Positions 1 through 12,135 of a stretch of DNA of 64,000 nucleotides are shown here, piece after piece; the stretch's first letter is position 1; each line of letters begins with the position of its first letter. This DNA comes from Dromiciops gliroides (taxonomy: Eukaryota > Chordata > Mammalia > Microbiotheria > Microbiotheriidae), in NCBI RefSeq assembly GCF_019393635.1, contig NC_057861.1, positions 306,053,468 through 306,117,467 on the forward strand. The letters run 5' to 3'. A program made the position numbers and the translations under genes. A model generated the notes under the pieces. It saw only the letters and a program-made list of their open reading frames with translations, was not told where the DNA came from and ran no database searches.

Positions 1-429
1 AGTTACTGCCTAGGTACATCCATCTCAAAGTTACTGCTCTTTCACCTAATCAGGAAAATAAACACACAGAAGCAGGAATAAGCTCATGGTCAACAGTTGG
101 GTGAGAAGGGCCCTTCACCCTCCTAGTTCTGGGGAGACAACTAAAGTAGTCCTACCTTATCATATCCTCAAAGGAAAGAGACTGACATAGGGGCAGGTCA
201 CCGATTTTGACTCAGCAACCCCTGTCATCAGTTCTTCCAACTCTGTAGTTAATTAGAACACTAGGTTATCATATGATACGAGCCCCTCACTCACACATGG
301 CCAAAACCAGGCTTTACCCAAGTCTCCACATGGTGGCTTAGATTGGAGCCAGGTAGGCAATATCAACACCTGCTTTACGGACTGGCTACTGCACCACCTA
401 CCTGCCCCCCTCATAGGTCAATCCATTTC
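1..429. other. no gene or repeat recognised
   Basis: Mixed-composition unique-looking sequence. No long reading frame, no SINE head or tail and no microsatellite is visible. It may hold old, unrecognisable repeats. Confidence 0.5.
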
Positions 430-562
430 TATCATACTCTCTAGTAAATAGTAAGCTTCTGGAGAGTAAAGACCATGCTTCATCTCATCTTTGTAGCCCC
501 AACTGAGGCAAAATGCCTTCTGTATCTGGAGTAGGCACTTCACAAATATTCATTGAATGTAA
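430..562 (+). repeat. L2-type LINE 3' end fragment
   Basis: Shows the usual order of an L2-clade 3' end: GTAAGCTTCTGGAG near 451, a 'TTTGTAGCCCC' box, then 'GTAGGCACTTCACAAATATT' and a terminal TTGAATG-like unit. Old and diverged, non-coding. Confidence 0.6.
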
Positions 563-582
563 ATATTGTGGTGTGAAATCTG

Positions 583-745
583 TGCTGGATTTGGAGACAA
601 AACTTTGATTCCTGGTTTAAATACAAGCTCTTCTATTTACTACATATGGCGTAGTAAGATATTTGACCTCTCTGGGTCTCATTTTCCTCATCTGAAAAGT
701 GAGGAGTTTGGACTATACAATCTCTTTCAATTGTATAATATGATC
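583..745 (+). repeat. MIR/THER1-type CORE-SINE
   Basis: Old tRNA-derived SINE in sense orientation. The order 'tggatttggagac', then 'gacctctctgggtctcattt', then 'cctcatctgaaaagtgagg' matches the MIR core. A short open frame across it (566-805) is not a gene. Confidence 0.6.
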
Positions 746-1724
746 CAGTTATGGGAATTTTTAATTTTTATTGCCTTTTATTCATTACTATGGTGGGGGA
801 GGTGAGGGCTATTTCTCTTAGTAAGTAGTAGCTGGCTTAAATTTGTCCTATGAGACATGAAAATTGACTTAAGACCTCAAACATTCTTCAAAGAAGTTGG
901 GAAAAGAGTCAAGACTTCCCAAGCAATTTGACTTGAGGAAGAGATTCTACTGACACTGACTCTGTAGGCAGGTAAATGTCCTCCTCTCAATCAACCCATT
1001 GTGAACCCTCTAAATATAGTTTAATCTGTAGCCTGACTTAGTTTACGTGTAAAGTCTGTTAAACAAAGTTTGTTTTCTTACAAGATTATGTCTCTGTTTA
1101 ACTACATTTTTGTTCAACTTTTATGACACTGAAAGAAGCAAAGGATTATGCATCTATCTTTTTTTAACTTTTATAGACCAAAAGAGTGAGATTGCAATAT
1201 ATAATTTTTTTCTGTCACTCTGATCTAATTTTGTCTATAAGAAGCCTTGTTAGAATCCTAATCATTGTTCAGGATTATGTTTCTACCTCCTGAACCTGTG
1301 CTTAAGCATAATAAAACCTAGATTTTTATCTATAATTTTTGTATTGTGGTAGAACTATTTTGGCAGAAGTTACCTTACATGAACCCAAAAAGAAGATTTT
1401 TCTCCCATAACATTCCTATGAATTTTCCCCCCATTCACCTGTAGGTTAGTCTATATACCCCAACAAGGCTGGCCCTACACCCTAGGCAAGGAGTTATAGG
1501 TCTTCCACCAAATAATTTGTTCAACTTTTCCATTTTAAAAATTACATTGAACCCATTGCATATATAATTTCGATTGGGTGTGGTTTTTCATTTGGGCTAG
1601 AAGGTGCATTTGTAAACCTGTCCATTTTGAGTTACTATTTATTTCAGCTGTTGGTTGAAGGACTACTGTTACATAGTGTGCCCAAGTTCACTCCTGCCCT
1701 ACATTCTCCTACTTCCTCCACCAC
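746..1724. other. no gene recognised
   Basis: AT-rich unique-looking sequence with no long reading frame and no recognisable mobile element. Confidence 0.45.
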
Positions 1725-1930
1725 CTTTCTTTCTTTCTTTCTTTCTTTCTTCCCTTCCCTTCCCTTCCCTTCCCTTCCCTTCCCTTTCCCTTTCCCTTTC
1801 CCTTTCCCTTTCCCTTTCCCTTTCCTTTCCCTTTCCCTTTTCCTTTCCCTTCCGTTTCCCTTTCCCTTTCCCTTTCCCTTTCCTTTCCCTTTCCTTTCCC
1901 TTCCTTCTTTCATTCTTTCTTTCTTTCTGT
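1725..1930. repeat. (CTTT)n / (CCCTTT)n polypyrimidine array
   Basis: About 200 bases almost wholly C and T on the plus strand: CTTT units at both edges, CCCTT units next, then CCCTTT units in the middle. It abuts the A-tail side of a minus-strand SINE (1934-2067), so it probably grew out of the SINE tail. Open frames here encode only Ser/Phe/Leu/Pro or Lys/Gly/Arg/Glu runs. Confidence 0.95.
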
Positions 1931-1933
1931 CTG

Positions 1934-2067
1934 TGGGGCAATGAGGGTTAAGTGACTTGCCCAGGGTCACACAGCTAGTAAGTGTCATGTGTCTAAGGCC
2001 AGATTTGAACTCAGGTCCTCCCGAATCCAGGGCCAGTGCTCTATCCACTGTACCACCTAGATGCCCC
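1934..2067 (-). mobile_element. WSINE/Mar1-type CORE-SINE
   Basis: Complete short SINE read on the minus strand, from GGGGCATCTAGGTGG at the right to TTGCCCC at the left. The RNA polymerase III B-box appears as GTTCAAATC. The A-tail side is the adjacent pyrimidine array. Confidence 0.93.
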
Positions 2068-2890
2068 TCTTCCTCCACAATTTCTCCCAGTTTCCCAACA
2101 GCATGAATCCCACATTGTACTGGGAAAGGCCAAGCTATGGCTTCTGACAAGTGGGCTGGAGCCCTTTTCCCCTTTCAGCTTTTGTTTGGCAGGTTGTTCT
2201 AGTGATATGGGGAAGAAGGAAAGGTTCAATTGGCCACCACTGCCTCAGGCAAAGTGGAAAGGCCAGGCAAGGATGGACGATCAGGCTGCCCATTCTCCAT
2301 TAGTATCCCTAGATCCATTGTCCAGGTTTACATCCTCAATTCATAAAGGTTTAAAAACTATAGATTTCTGTGTTGCTTGTTGCACCTGTAACCTCCCCAA
2401 CTTGTCTCCAGGGACCCTGTGTGTCATTGGGCAGGCTAGCAGCATGGGTAATGTAGCACTGCTGTAGAAGAGATGGGTGCTCAGGGAGTAAGGACATTAA
2501 CCAGATGAACAAGTGCAAATCAATCAGCCCTTTCCTTTTGGGGACTCTAAACTGTCTTTGCACTGTGCAAGGGGCTTTTCTCTAGGAGCAAGAGAGAAGT
2601 AGTTGGGTTCTAGGCAAAGGCAACTAGGGAGCAGGTGCAACCAAACCCTCAAAATAGAAAACAATCATATCACCCTCTGTTTCCTGAACTCCAGTATCAC
2701 AATTCTATTGGACAAATTCCATACCTTCAATATACCATTGGCTGTGCCAAGTTAATTTCTCATAGACTTTCACAGAGCAAGGGATGGGATGAAAAGCATC
2801 GCAGAATATCTACTGACCTCCCAGCTCTCCTAACTGATCCTTCTCACCCATACTCCCCATTTTCTCATGGCTATCCCAGAGAGAATACAT
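2068..2890. other. no gene recognised
   Basis: Moderately GC-rich unique-looking sequence. The open frames across it are short and overlap on both strands without a recognisable domain. Confidence 0.45.
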
Positions 2891-2892
2891 GA

Positions 2893-3010
2893 TTCAATTC
2901 AACAAAATTTATTAAATATCCGTTGTATGTCTGGTAGTGTTCCCTAAGAACCTAAGAAGGAGCCCTAGCTCAGGTACAAGGAGACAAACAGAAGTTAGTG
3001 TAGTTCTCCT
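2893..3010 (-). repeat. L2-type 3' end relic
   Basis: A 'TTTATTAAATATCCGTTGTATG' type box followed by diverged sequence resembles the dispersed 'TTTATTAAGCACCTACTATGTG' L2-related tail common in marsupial DNA. Assignment is tentative. Confidence 0.4.
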
Positions 3011-3176
3011 GCCTCTGCCTAAACACATGGCGATCAAGGCCAAGCAACCACTGGAAGAATGACTGAAAGCCACAATTACCCAGAAAGATAAGGGCAAAAT
3101 GGACAAATCAAAGCTATTACCGCATGTCCTATTCTCTCTGTATAAGTGTGTCTTTCTCCCTCTTCCCAATCCTAAT

Positions 3177-3546
3177 CTGTCTGTCTGTTTCTCCATCTCT
3201 GCCTCTGTCTTGTACCTATCCCATCTCTCTCTATCTCTCTCTGTCTCTGTCTCTCTCTTTCTCTGTCTTTCTGTCTTCCTCTTTCTAACTTTATCTCACA
3301 ATTTCTCTTGCTGTCTCTGTCTCAGTATCTGTTTCTGTTTCTTTGTCTCTTTCAGTCTCTGTTTCTGCACCTCTGTCTGTCTCTATGTCTGTTTCTTCAT
3401 TTCTGTCTTTATCAGTCTCGCTCTGTCTCTGCTCACTGTCTCTGGCTCAAGCTCTGTCTTCTCTCTGCCTCTGCTTCGGTCTTTGTCTCTCTCAGTCTCT
3501 GTCTCTCATTGTCTCTCTTTGTCTCTCTCTGTCTCTCTCTCTTTTC
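3177..3546. repeat. degenerate (TCTCTG)n / (TCTG)n pyrimidine-rich region
   Basis: About 370 bases of TCTCTG, TCTGT and TCTTTG units, imperfect throughout. All three plus-strand frames are open for long stretches because the repeat lacks stops; the predicted Ser/Leu/Val/Phe/Cys-rich peptides look like membrane proteins but are artefacts. Confidence 0.9.
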
Positions 3547-4461
3547 CTCCTCCCTCCATCATTCCCATCTACATTTTTGCCTTCACATTACTCCATAGGC
3601 TTTTTCCTCATACACACTTATGCATGTCAGTAAATAGCCAGACTTGGGGCTGAAGAGTTCTTGACCATGATTTATGGAATTTTTTAAAACTCCAAATTTT
3701 CATATCCTTTCCATGAGAACCATACAAAGCCAGAGTTCTATGGAAGATTCCTATTTTTTTCCCTAGAAAAGCAGTTTTTAAATGTGATTGAAACCTCTTT
3801 AAGCTACATTTCCAGGGCACTCAATGGAACACCAGGACTGCTCTAAGCCCCCTCCCCCCACCACTGACAGTCCATCTGGCTCCCCTACTCCTGCATCCCT
3901 CTAGCAAACCCCATGTGAAGACTCCTCCTGCCCCTGAACTAAGGGACCAATCCTGCCTTTAGGGCAGAGGGGCTCTAAGGACCCCTCTGACAGCTGCTTA
4001 CCAGGTCAGTATCCAGTTAGTCTTGCTACTGGTCCTGCTTTGGGCCTTTGTGTTATAGTCCCTGATGACTAGCCTCCCTGGCTTACACCTCAGTGCCCCA
4101 TGGTGGGATTTATAGCTATAACCCAATTATCTGATCTATGGCTTTCCTTTCCCAGAATCCCCAGACTCCATTCCTGTTACTGCCTTCCTGCCATTTGGAC
4201 CACTACCATTTGTCTGCACTCCCCATAGTTGGAGTTGACTCTGTTCAGACTTTGTCTATACTCCTATCCTTTTGTGCCCTTCTCCCTCGGCCTTAACCTA
4301 TAGTACCTATGCTCTTTCCTAGGCCAGGGTCCAAGCAACAGAACTGCACAATATTAGAGCTTAAAGAAACTCAGAGGCCATTCAGTCCAAGTCTTATATG
4401 AGTAAGTATGCCTTAGATAACATAGCTGACAATTTGCAATACCTCCCTAGAGCAGCATTAT
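3547..4461. other. no gene recognised
   Basis: Unique-looking sequence rich in CCT/CTCC. A short MIR-like piece may lie near 4345-4410 ('aaactcagaggccattcagtccaa'). Confidence 0.4.
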
Positions 4462-4475
4462 AAGTACCTGGCCCT

Positions 4476-4619
4476 GGGGCAGCTAGATGGCGCAGTGGAT
4501 AGAGCACCGGCCCTGGAGTCAGGAGGACCTGAGTTCAAATCCAGCCTCAGACACTTAACACTTACTAGCTGTGTGACCCTAGGCAAGTCATTTAACCCCA
4601 ATTGCCTCACCAAAAAAAA
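4476..4619 (+). mobile_element. WSINE/Mar1-type CORE-SINE, 15-bp target duplication
   Basis: Complete copy from GGGGCAGCTAGATGGCGC to an A10 tail. AAGTACCTGGCCCTG occurs at 4462-4476 and again at 4620-4634, a perfect target-site duplication that marks an LINE-driven insertion. Belongs to the GAGTCAGG / CACTTAACACTT / CCCCAATTGCC subtype. Confidence 0.96.
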
Positions 4620-5028
4620 AAGTACCTGGCCCTGTCTTGGCTGCCCACATAGCAGCATATACCCAGACTTCATGGGCAGATCTATATTCAGTGTGAACCT
4701 TACATCCCTGGCCCCTCAGCCCTATGTGAAAGCTGGGCAACATCTTTCTCCTCTCTTAAATCTATTCCTTTGACTTCCTGGATACTTCTCTCCCCTATAT
4801 GCCACCTAGTTGCCCCTACACATGCATATTTTTATGTTTGAATATTTCGCTTGTTTTTTTTTTCCTTTACTTCCTTTATGGTCCTCTAAAGAAGACTACA
4901 ACCTCCCAAGGCAATCTATGCTGCTTTGAGATAGCTCCCCTTGTTAGAGTATTTTTCCTTACATCATTCACTTTTACCTCTTTAAATTTTCTACCTAGAA
5001 TTCCTCAGGGCTAAAGAAAAATAAGACA

Positions 5029-5165
5029 ATGGTCAGCTGATGGATAGAGCACCAGCCCTGGAGTCAGGAGGACCTGAGTTCAAATCTGACTTCAGAAACT
5101 TACTAGCTGTGTGACCCTGGGCAAGTCACTCATCTTCAATTGCCTCCATCAAAAAAGAAAAAAGA
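5029..5165 (+). mobile_element. WSINE/Mar1-type CORE-SINE, diverged
   Basis: Sense copy with a damaged head (CAATGGTCAGCTGATGGATA), intact 'gagttcaaatctgac' B-box and tail AATTGCCTCCATC followed by A-rich sequence. Confidence 0.88.
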
Positions 5166-5552
5166 AAACAAGTTAAATTCCTCTCTCAAATTACAGCCCT
5201 TTAAATACTTGAAGATAACCCTCAAATCTTATGTACCCTGTCCCTTTTTCTTCAAAAGGCTAAGTATTTATGATTCCTTCCAACAATGTTCATATAGCAG
5301 AACCTTGAGACCTTTACTGTCCCCTGGATTCTCACTAGTTCATTAACCTTTAAAGTGTCAAGGACCCTTGAAAGGTCATCCAGTCCAACTCCTTTTCATA
5401 CCTATTCCTAATAAAACAGGCCTCTGGCCACACTTTTCCAGACTTTCAGCAGGTATTATGGATCCACTCTGGCTTTGCCTTCCCTGGTCTGGCCCTTCCC
5501 CTTTAGGTGAATACCCCAGTTATGACATGTTTTCCTTTTCCCTTCTCTCATC
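5166..5552. other. no gene recognised
   Basis: Unique-looking sequence; a MIR-like core 'aggtcatccagtccaactcc' near 5374-5393 is the only repeat hint. Confidence 0.4.
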
Positions 5553-5745
5553 CTGAATCATAGGCTAATAGATGGAGGGCAGAAAGAGAGCTTAGAAGGC
5601 ATACAGGTCCAATTCTCTTATTTTACAAATGAGGAAACTGAGTCACAAGGACATTCAGTTACTTATCCAAAGTCACACAAGTAATAATTGTTGGATATGG
5701 GATATGAATCCAAGTCTTCTGATTCCAGACACCCTGGACCATGAA
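5553..5745 (-). repeat. MIR/THER1-type CORE-SINE
   Basis: Antisense MIR signature: 'ttattttacaaatgaggaa', 'gttacttatcc', 'aagtcacacaagtaa', then 'gaatccaagtcttctgatt'. Confidence 0.65.
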
Positions 5746-6189
5746 AATAGTGATAGCCCCTAGGACCCTAGAGAAAACTGGGAAGTCAATGAAATTTCAA
5801 TCTAGGGTCCTCCTCCCTTCATTTTAGGGTTCCCCTCTCTCTGCTCCCAGAGCTCCTTCTGCTCTATCCTGGGTTCTATTCCTATAGAGCTTTTCTCTTT
5901 CCACTAACTGTCATGGTGGAAAACCAGACTTGCTAAGGGCATAACTTGCTTAAGCTACTGCTCTCCTGGAGCACTTGACCCATCCTAAAGGACTAAATAA
6001 AGTAGAAAAAGGCCTTTAAAACCTAAAGGAATGAGTAGCTAAAGGTGAAAATTCAGGCACTGTGGTGAGGAGGGAGGGAGAGTTTTTTTCATTTTGGAAG
6101 GGGTCCTTGTCGGCACCTCCATTATCACAATATATAGGACATTGGGGGGGGGGCAGTGTTTTTGTTTTTGTTTGCCTTCTATGCTAGTC

Positions 6190-6437
6190 CTGGACAACTA
6201 GATGATACAGAGGCCTAAAGTCAGAAAGACTCATCTTCCTGAGTTTAAATCTGGCCTCAGACACTTATTAGTTATGTCACTTTGGGCAAGTCACTTAACC
6301 CTGTTTGCCTCAGTTTCCTTATATGTAAAATGAGCTAGAGAAGGAAATGACAAAACACTCCAGTATCTCTGCCAATAAAATCCCAAATGGGGTCACAAAG
6401 AGTCATACACAACTGAAAAACAATTGAACAACAATAA
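6190..6437 (+). mobile_element. full-length Mar1-type CORE-SINE
   Basis: About 250 bases in sense orientation. tRNA-like head, then the long CORE/3' part: 'ctgtttgcctcagtttcc', 'gagctagagaaggaaatg', 'ccaaatggggtcacaaagag' and a terminal GAACAACAATAA. Longer than the WSINE copies, which stop at the first A-tail. Confidence 0.9.
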
Positions 6438-6689
6438 GCCAGTCCTATGACTGGATCACGGGCACATTGGGTATATAGTTTTCTATACAGATAAAATATT
6501 TCCTCACCCCAAATACAACCAGCCAAATGTGTAAAAATCCCAGTAACATCTAGAATGTGTTAAGTAAACAAACATTTAACTTTGGTTTTTGGTTTAGTTT
6601 GGGTTTTTTTGCAGGGCTTTGCTGAGCTTCAAGTGGGTCAACATGTGACAACAAGATGGTGGCTTTATTCCTCCTTCTGGATTGTATCC

Positions 6690-6880
6690 CAGTAGATCTG
6701 GGTTCAAATACTGGTTATGACAGTTTCCAGATGTAAGACCATGAGCTACTGGCTTCATCTCTTGAACCTTCTCTTCATAGAGGTTATACTTCCAGCTCTG
6801 CTACTTACTGCCTGTGTGGTCTTGAATGAGTCACTTAAATTTCTTGGGGCTCATTTTCCTTGTTTTTAAAAATGAAGAAA
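6690..6880 (+). repeat. MIR/THER1-type relics
   Basis: Two MIR-like pieces in sense orientation: 'gatctgggttcaaatactgg' (6696 on) and 'tgtggtcttgaatgagtcac' with 'ggggctcattttccttg' (6815 on). Diverged. Confidence 0.5.
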
Positions 6881-6964
6881 AAGGTCTTTATTTTTTATAA
6901 AATACAGAGTCTCTTAGTTCCCAAAATCTACCAACATTCTTCACAAGGCTAATGGGTAGAAAGG

Positions 6965-7135
6965 GATCCAAGATTTAGAACTGGAAGGGATTACAAAGGC
7001 CCTCTAATCTAACCCCCTCACTTAACACATTAGGAAATTGAGACCCATAAAAATTAAGTGACCCAAAGGACATAGGGATAATAGGAGGCACAGTCAGTAT
7101 TTTAATCCGGGTCCTGTCTCTACAAAGCTCTTTCA
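6965..7135 (-). repeat. MIR/THER1-type CORE-SINE
   Basis: Antisense signature 'ggaagggattacaaaggccc', 'taggaaattgagacccat', 'aattaagtgacccaaagg' and a decayed end near 7118. Confidence 0.6.
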
Positions 7136-7139
7136 AAGG

Positions 7140-8012
7140 TCCTTAAAGCATCACAGAAGTCTGAGTAATTATTATGATTGTTCTTTATTGTTACAACAGC
7201 ATCATACTGCTTGAGATCTAGAGAGACCACGATAAAGCTGCCAATGGGCACGGTTTCTTTTTTCAGGACCAAGGTCAGCTCTCTTTGTTTGTGGTGATTT
7301 TTCTGTACCTACAAAAAGCCTGGCTTCTGGCAGGGCAATGTTCGTAATATATCTGGGAGGGCCTGGATTTACACAGAAAGGAATACATGAAAGAGTAATG
7401 AGGAGGAAAGAACAGAGTGGATCTACCTTGAGAACAATCATTTAAAGCTTTCATGTTTGGGGACCAATTAATTATCCAAACCTACCCATTTGAGAAGGAG
7501 GATATTTAATCTCTCTTTTTCCCTTGGGTCTCTGCCCTTTGACCCTGGCTTCTTGACCTCTGCCCTCATACCTAGGCTGGCTCCCCAAGGATGGGCCTAA
7601 ATATAGCACCATTGTTTTGTAAACAACAGCTCCCACAAAGCTGGGGGGAGGGGGAGGTGTCAGGTTGGGGAGTGAAGCTGGTGACAAGCAGCAGTTTAGG
7701 CTAATGAAGCCACACACTTTTCATGGGTGACATAATCTGAGGTGAAACAAAATGGGAGCTAGGAATGGTTAGAAGCCAAGAAGTAGCATTCCACTAGGTT
7801 CGGCCTTGTGACCCAAAATGATTTTTTTAATCCCCAAGGCCTGAGAAATCTGCATTTCCCTAACACCCCTAATAGTGTGAGAACCTTCTCCTGCTCTCTT
7901 ATAAGGGGTTTTTATGCAAAAGAAAGTGATTAACAGTCCTTCCTTTTGCACTCAAAGATGGAAAATAAGAAACAGACTTATAGCACAGCACCAGGGATTT
8001 AGGGTAAAGAGG
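7140..8012. other. no gene recognised
   Basis: Unique-looking sequence. Overlapping minus-strand frames of 79-81 codons have no recognisable motif and are taken as chance. Confidence 0.45.
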
Positions 8013-8014
8013 AA

Positions 8015-8200
8015 AAAAACAAGGATGCTAGATTTGGAGTCTAGAAGACGGAGTTTAATATTGGCTCTAACACATATTATTGGTATGACCTCGGACAAGA
8101 AACTTGAGCTCTGTGGGCCTCTATTTCCCCATCTGTAAAAATGAAGGGAGTGTGCTAGATGGTCTCTAAGGTGCCTTTGAGACTCAATCTGACACCCTTA
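8015..8200 (+). repeat. MIR/THER1-type CORE-SINE
   Basis: Sense MIR: 'gatttggagtctagaagac', 'gtatgacctcggacaag', 'ctatttccccatctgtaaaa', 'ggtctctaaggtgcctttg'. Good order and length. Confidence 0.7.
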
Positions 8201-8744
8201 ATCTGTGGTCCCAGATCTACCAACCCCCAAATTCTATACTACATAGGGCTGCCTCACTGTCCATATGTAAACAGCACCAGTGGCCTTTAGTAAGAGGAAA
8301 TTTTCTCATCTCTCTAGGAGGGTGCAGGAGGAATGGTTAATGACTGAGGAAAAGACAAGAGGACCTCTAGGATTCCCAGGAGAGCTGTGTGCTAGAATTA
8401 CCTCACAGCATGACAAGGTGACCTCATCAATGTAAATTATTCATATTGGCAATTCATAGATTACTGGTCTATTACAGGACAGGCAACTCTCTAAGAAACA
8501 CTCAAAGTTGCAGAGTTATTGCTGATCTGCATTGGAGTGGGGCAACACCTCACCCCACACTAATGAAATCTCAGGTACAGACTACATACCACATATAGAA
8601 TATAGATATGTACCTGTATATACACATATACATATAGATTATATATCATAATGTAGATATTATCTAATTTTTGCAAGTGATCTGTAATTACAGTCACAAA
8701 GAGAATTCCCAGTGTGGGAATCCCTTTCACCAGTGCAGATGGCA

Positions 8745-8910
8745 GCCCATCTATGACTACTTAAGTAAATCCTAGGAATTAGTCTGAGATATACAGAGGT
8801 TTAGTGACTTACCAAGGATCATTAATCTAAAGAAATGTCAGAAGAGGAATTATAACCCAGATCTTTCAGACTCAGAGCCCCAACACTCCACAATACCACA
8901 TTGCCTCTCG
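8745..8910 (-). repeat. MIR/CORE-SINE relic
   Basis: Antisense tail features 'gtttagtgacttaccaagg', 'acccagatctttcagactc' and 'ccacaataccacattgcctc'. Preceded by an AT-rich TATACATA region (8600-8660). Confidence 0.5.
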
Positions 8911-8949
8911 ATGTAACATGTATGAGTATATATCTATGTGGAGTTAAGT

Positions 8950-9190
8950 GGAACAGTTAAGTGATACAGTTGAGTCAGGAGGCCTCACCTTCCTCAGTTC
9001 AAATCTAGTCTCAGTCACTTACCAGCTGTATGACCCTGGACAATTCACTTAGCCCTCTTTGCCTCAGTTTCCTCATCTGCAAAATGAGCTGGAGAAGAAA
9101 ATGGCAAACCAGTTTAGTATCTTTGCCAAGAAAACCCCAAAAGGGGTCACAAAGAGTCAGACATGACTGAAAAATGACTAAACAACAAAA
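8950..9190 (+). mobile_element. full-length Mar1-type CORE-SINE
   Basis: Sense copy with a diverged head, 'ctttgcctcagtttcctcat', 'gagctggagaagaaaatgg', 'caaaaggggtcacaaagagt' and terminal AAACAACAAAA. Confidence 0.88.
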
Positions 9191-12128
9191 GTATATTATG
9201 TGTATATTCATATACATCAATATCCAAAAATTTCAATTGCAGCAGTTCCTTAGCACCGCCTTGCCAATGATAAAAGCACCTCAATATTCTCAATACAGTG
9301 AGAAAATCTATCCACCAGACTTCAGTCTGGTTGAGTATCTGTGACACCTTCTGTCAATCAGCCCAAACCCTCACAGAGCTTGGAAGGTAGAAGATTCTTT
9401 ACCTCAGAGTGTCATGGTCTCTTCAGTAGCTAACCCTTAGGTCTAATATTTTCTAGGTCCAAGGATTAGATTTGCCTTCTCATCCAAGAGATAGGAATCT
9501 TATTACTTGGTTACATCTAAGCAAGGCCCACTCAGTACATTCAGGCACAAACCAAACCAAACAACCCGAGGACACTTGCATTTTCTAAAATTTCCATAAT
9601 CCTTTCTCCAAAATGCAGTTTATTACAACTGCAAACTTGTCAAAGGAATGCACAGTCTCTTCTGAACTCAATTTTTTAAATACTCAGCTAACATTGTTAT
9701 TCTATATTCCAACAGCTACATCTTTATGACATGATGTAACAAAATAACACTATGCTCTGAAAATTTCCTCTATCTCCCAATCAAACCTTAATTTTATGCT
9801 TCTCCAAATACTGTAATTGGGGGAAGTGCTAAGTATTTAAGTCCCAAATACTTCTGTTTGATATCTTTCCAACCGATTACCATGATATCTAAAAAGCTGG
9901 CCATCCCTGACCATGAGCAGATTTCATCATCGGAGATGAAAGGGATTTGATCGTAGCCCTGAAATTGTGTGCAAGGCATATGACAGGCAATCAGACTTAA
10001 TTCATTTTTTTTTCTTTAAGGAAAAAAAAAACAATTCTTTCAAAACCAATAGTCATTTGGGGTCACAAAAATAACAATGCACTTCTATTTCGAGACTTCT
10101 AAAAGATAAGGGTGTTCCACACATAAAATCGTTGTTCCCTACCCCCGCCCCCATACTGGCACCTTGATATAACAGTTAGATTGTCAGGAGGGTATATTGT
10201 TCTGACCCCTCCACACTAGCATTAGAATGCAGTTATAAGGAGGGTACGTGGGTATTTTCAACGTTCCTTTTACACCTCCCCCCTCCCCAAAGCATTACTT
10301 CAGAATGACACCAAACATTCTTTCTGCAAAACAACCTCTCGAAGGTGAATAAATGTAAGCTGTCCTTGGTTATATCATGTGGACCAGAATTAATGGAGTT
10401 ATTTGAATTTTCTACATTTCAACCAGTTATTCTGGTAATATCCCTCTAGTCTCAGTAAATTACTTTCCCAGGATTCATCCATAACCTTCTCAGCCCTCCA
10501 GGGAAATGGAAAACATGTGCACCTGCATTTGATAAAATAAGGACCTGAGGCTTAAAAACTTTTTACCAGCCTGACATTCCTTGGGTCAATTAGCAAACCA
10601 AATATCCTCAAGGTTTTCTACTGGGAACATCAGAGAATAGACAAGAACTCCAGAAGAGAAAGGGCAATACTTTGCTTGGGTCAGGCTCAAACTGAGAAGC
10701 ATGAGCCAGGCCAGGTTGATATTAAGGCTTCTGTGGCACTCCAACATCCAAGAGATTGAAAAAAAAAGTCAGAAAACTCTTTGCCACAACAGATATTCAG
10801 GCTGAGGTATTGGTATTCAATAAAGAAGAAAGATTCAAGAAGTTCTAATACCTGACCAAGCCTAGTCCCCCAAAGATCAGTATTGACCACTACCCTTCCT
10901 CCCTAACTCTCTAATCAGTCACATCCTCTCATAGCTTCCCCAGAAGGCCAAGTCACCATGAGTAAGCTGGACTGCCCCAAGACAAACAATCACACCCCAA
11001 CTGCAATCCCCTAAATCATTATTGGTTTCCCTCTGAGAAACTACAGGCTCTGCTTGACCTAAATAACACAAGTTATATAACAGGGGCCCAAAAGTCAGTT
11101 AATACTACAGTCCAAGTCCAGGAACACTACCACTTCATCCCCCTTGACTACCCAACCTGTGAGTATTGCTATTTAATATTGTGTATCATTTATAATCTGC
11201 TCCTGCTCTGTGTGCCTTTCTTTCTCTCATGTTTCTATGTGTTATCTGAATCTAAATTCTAAACACCGAGTCTGGAAACCTTACCTTAGACTCTTAGCTG
11301 TTGTCCAGGACCAGTCAGAGTCTTCTCAGTAATTGTATCTACTTTTCAAGAATTATCTTAGAGAAAGTAGAGAGCAAGGTCAGAGCAGGTGATACTTGTG
11401 ACCCAACCTCAGGGACTCTTTGTCTCAACATCAGAGTTGAGATTAGGGGACCCACCCCTAAACCTTGTACTCTTTGGGCTCACTCTCCCCAAGCAACAAT
11501 ATAAGCAGCAAAGTAAGGTTAATGCCTTGTCGAAGGTCCAAGTTTATGCCACGTTCTCCCATTGGACTCCTAAAAGGGACTCATATAATGATTTCCTGAT
11601 AATCAATCATAAAAAAGCCAGGAAACCCGTGTCCTAGTCTCAGCTTTGCTACCAATTGAGTTACTTCAGACACATTATTTTTCTTTCTTAAGTCTAAAAT
11701 GAGGGAAATTGGACTAAATTTCTACAATTTAATAATCCTAATAGAAAGATAGAGCATCTCTATACTAGGCAGAGGTAAACAAAAGAAGATCAAGTTTTAT
11801 TCTTGGCAGATATTCTCATAGATAATAAATGTAAGGACCTTGACTTCATTTCAGAACTCTAGTCACAACATAGCTCCTATTGATTTTGATTTTGATTTTT
11901 TACCAGAATACTCAACATAGATTGGGGGGGATAGAGGCAGGGATTAGATAAGAGTTACAAGGAATATCCTAACCTTAAATCAGATAGTTGTCTGGGACCA
12001 TGAGCTTCAATCAGCATGAAGAAGTTAACAGAACAGTCTTATTTTAGCCTGGAGCATCCTACTAGGTTTTGTTGATGGTCACCTGCCTAGGTGTGGTAAC
12101 TTATAGCCTTTAACTATTCTATAAAAAA
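9191..12128. other. no gene recognised; mostly unique sequence
   Basis: Nearly 3 kb without a convincing reading frame. A MIR relic lies at 11636-11735. I found no exon-like open frame bounded by splice signals. Confidence 0.45.
11636..11735 (+). repeat. MIR/THER1-type relic
   Basis: Sense MIR core: 'ctagtctcagctttgctacc', 'gagttacttcagacacatt', 'gtctaaaatgagggaaattg'. Confidence 0.55.
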
Positions 12129-12135
12129 ACCTATA

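Noticed and set aside
1627..2150. Overlapping open frames of 80-168 codons on both strands
   Set aside because: They translate the CTTT/CCCTTT array and the adjacent SINE; composition is pure repeat.
3099..3653. 184-codon plus-strand frame resembling a Cys/Leu/Ser-rich membrane protein
   Set aside because: It lies over a degenerate TCTCTG array, and the other two frames are equally open.
4476..4560. tRNA gene (A- and B-box like motifs)
   Set aside because: The boxes belong to the SINE head; the sequence cannot fold into a proper acceptor stem and recurs throughout the window.
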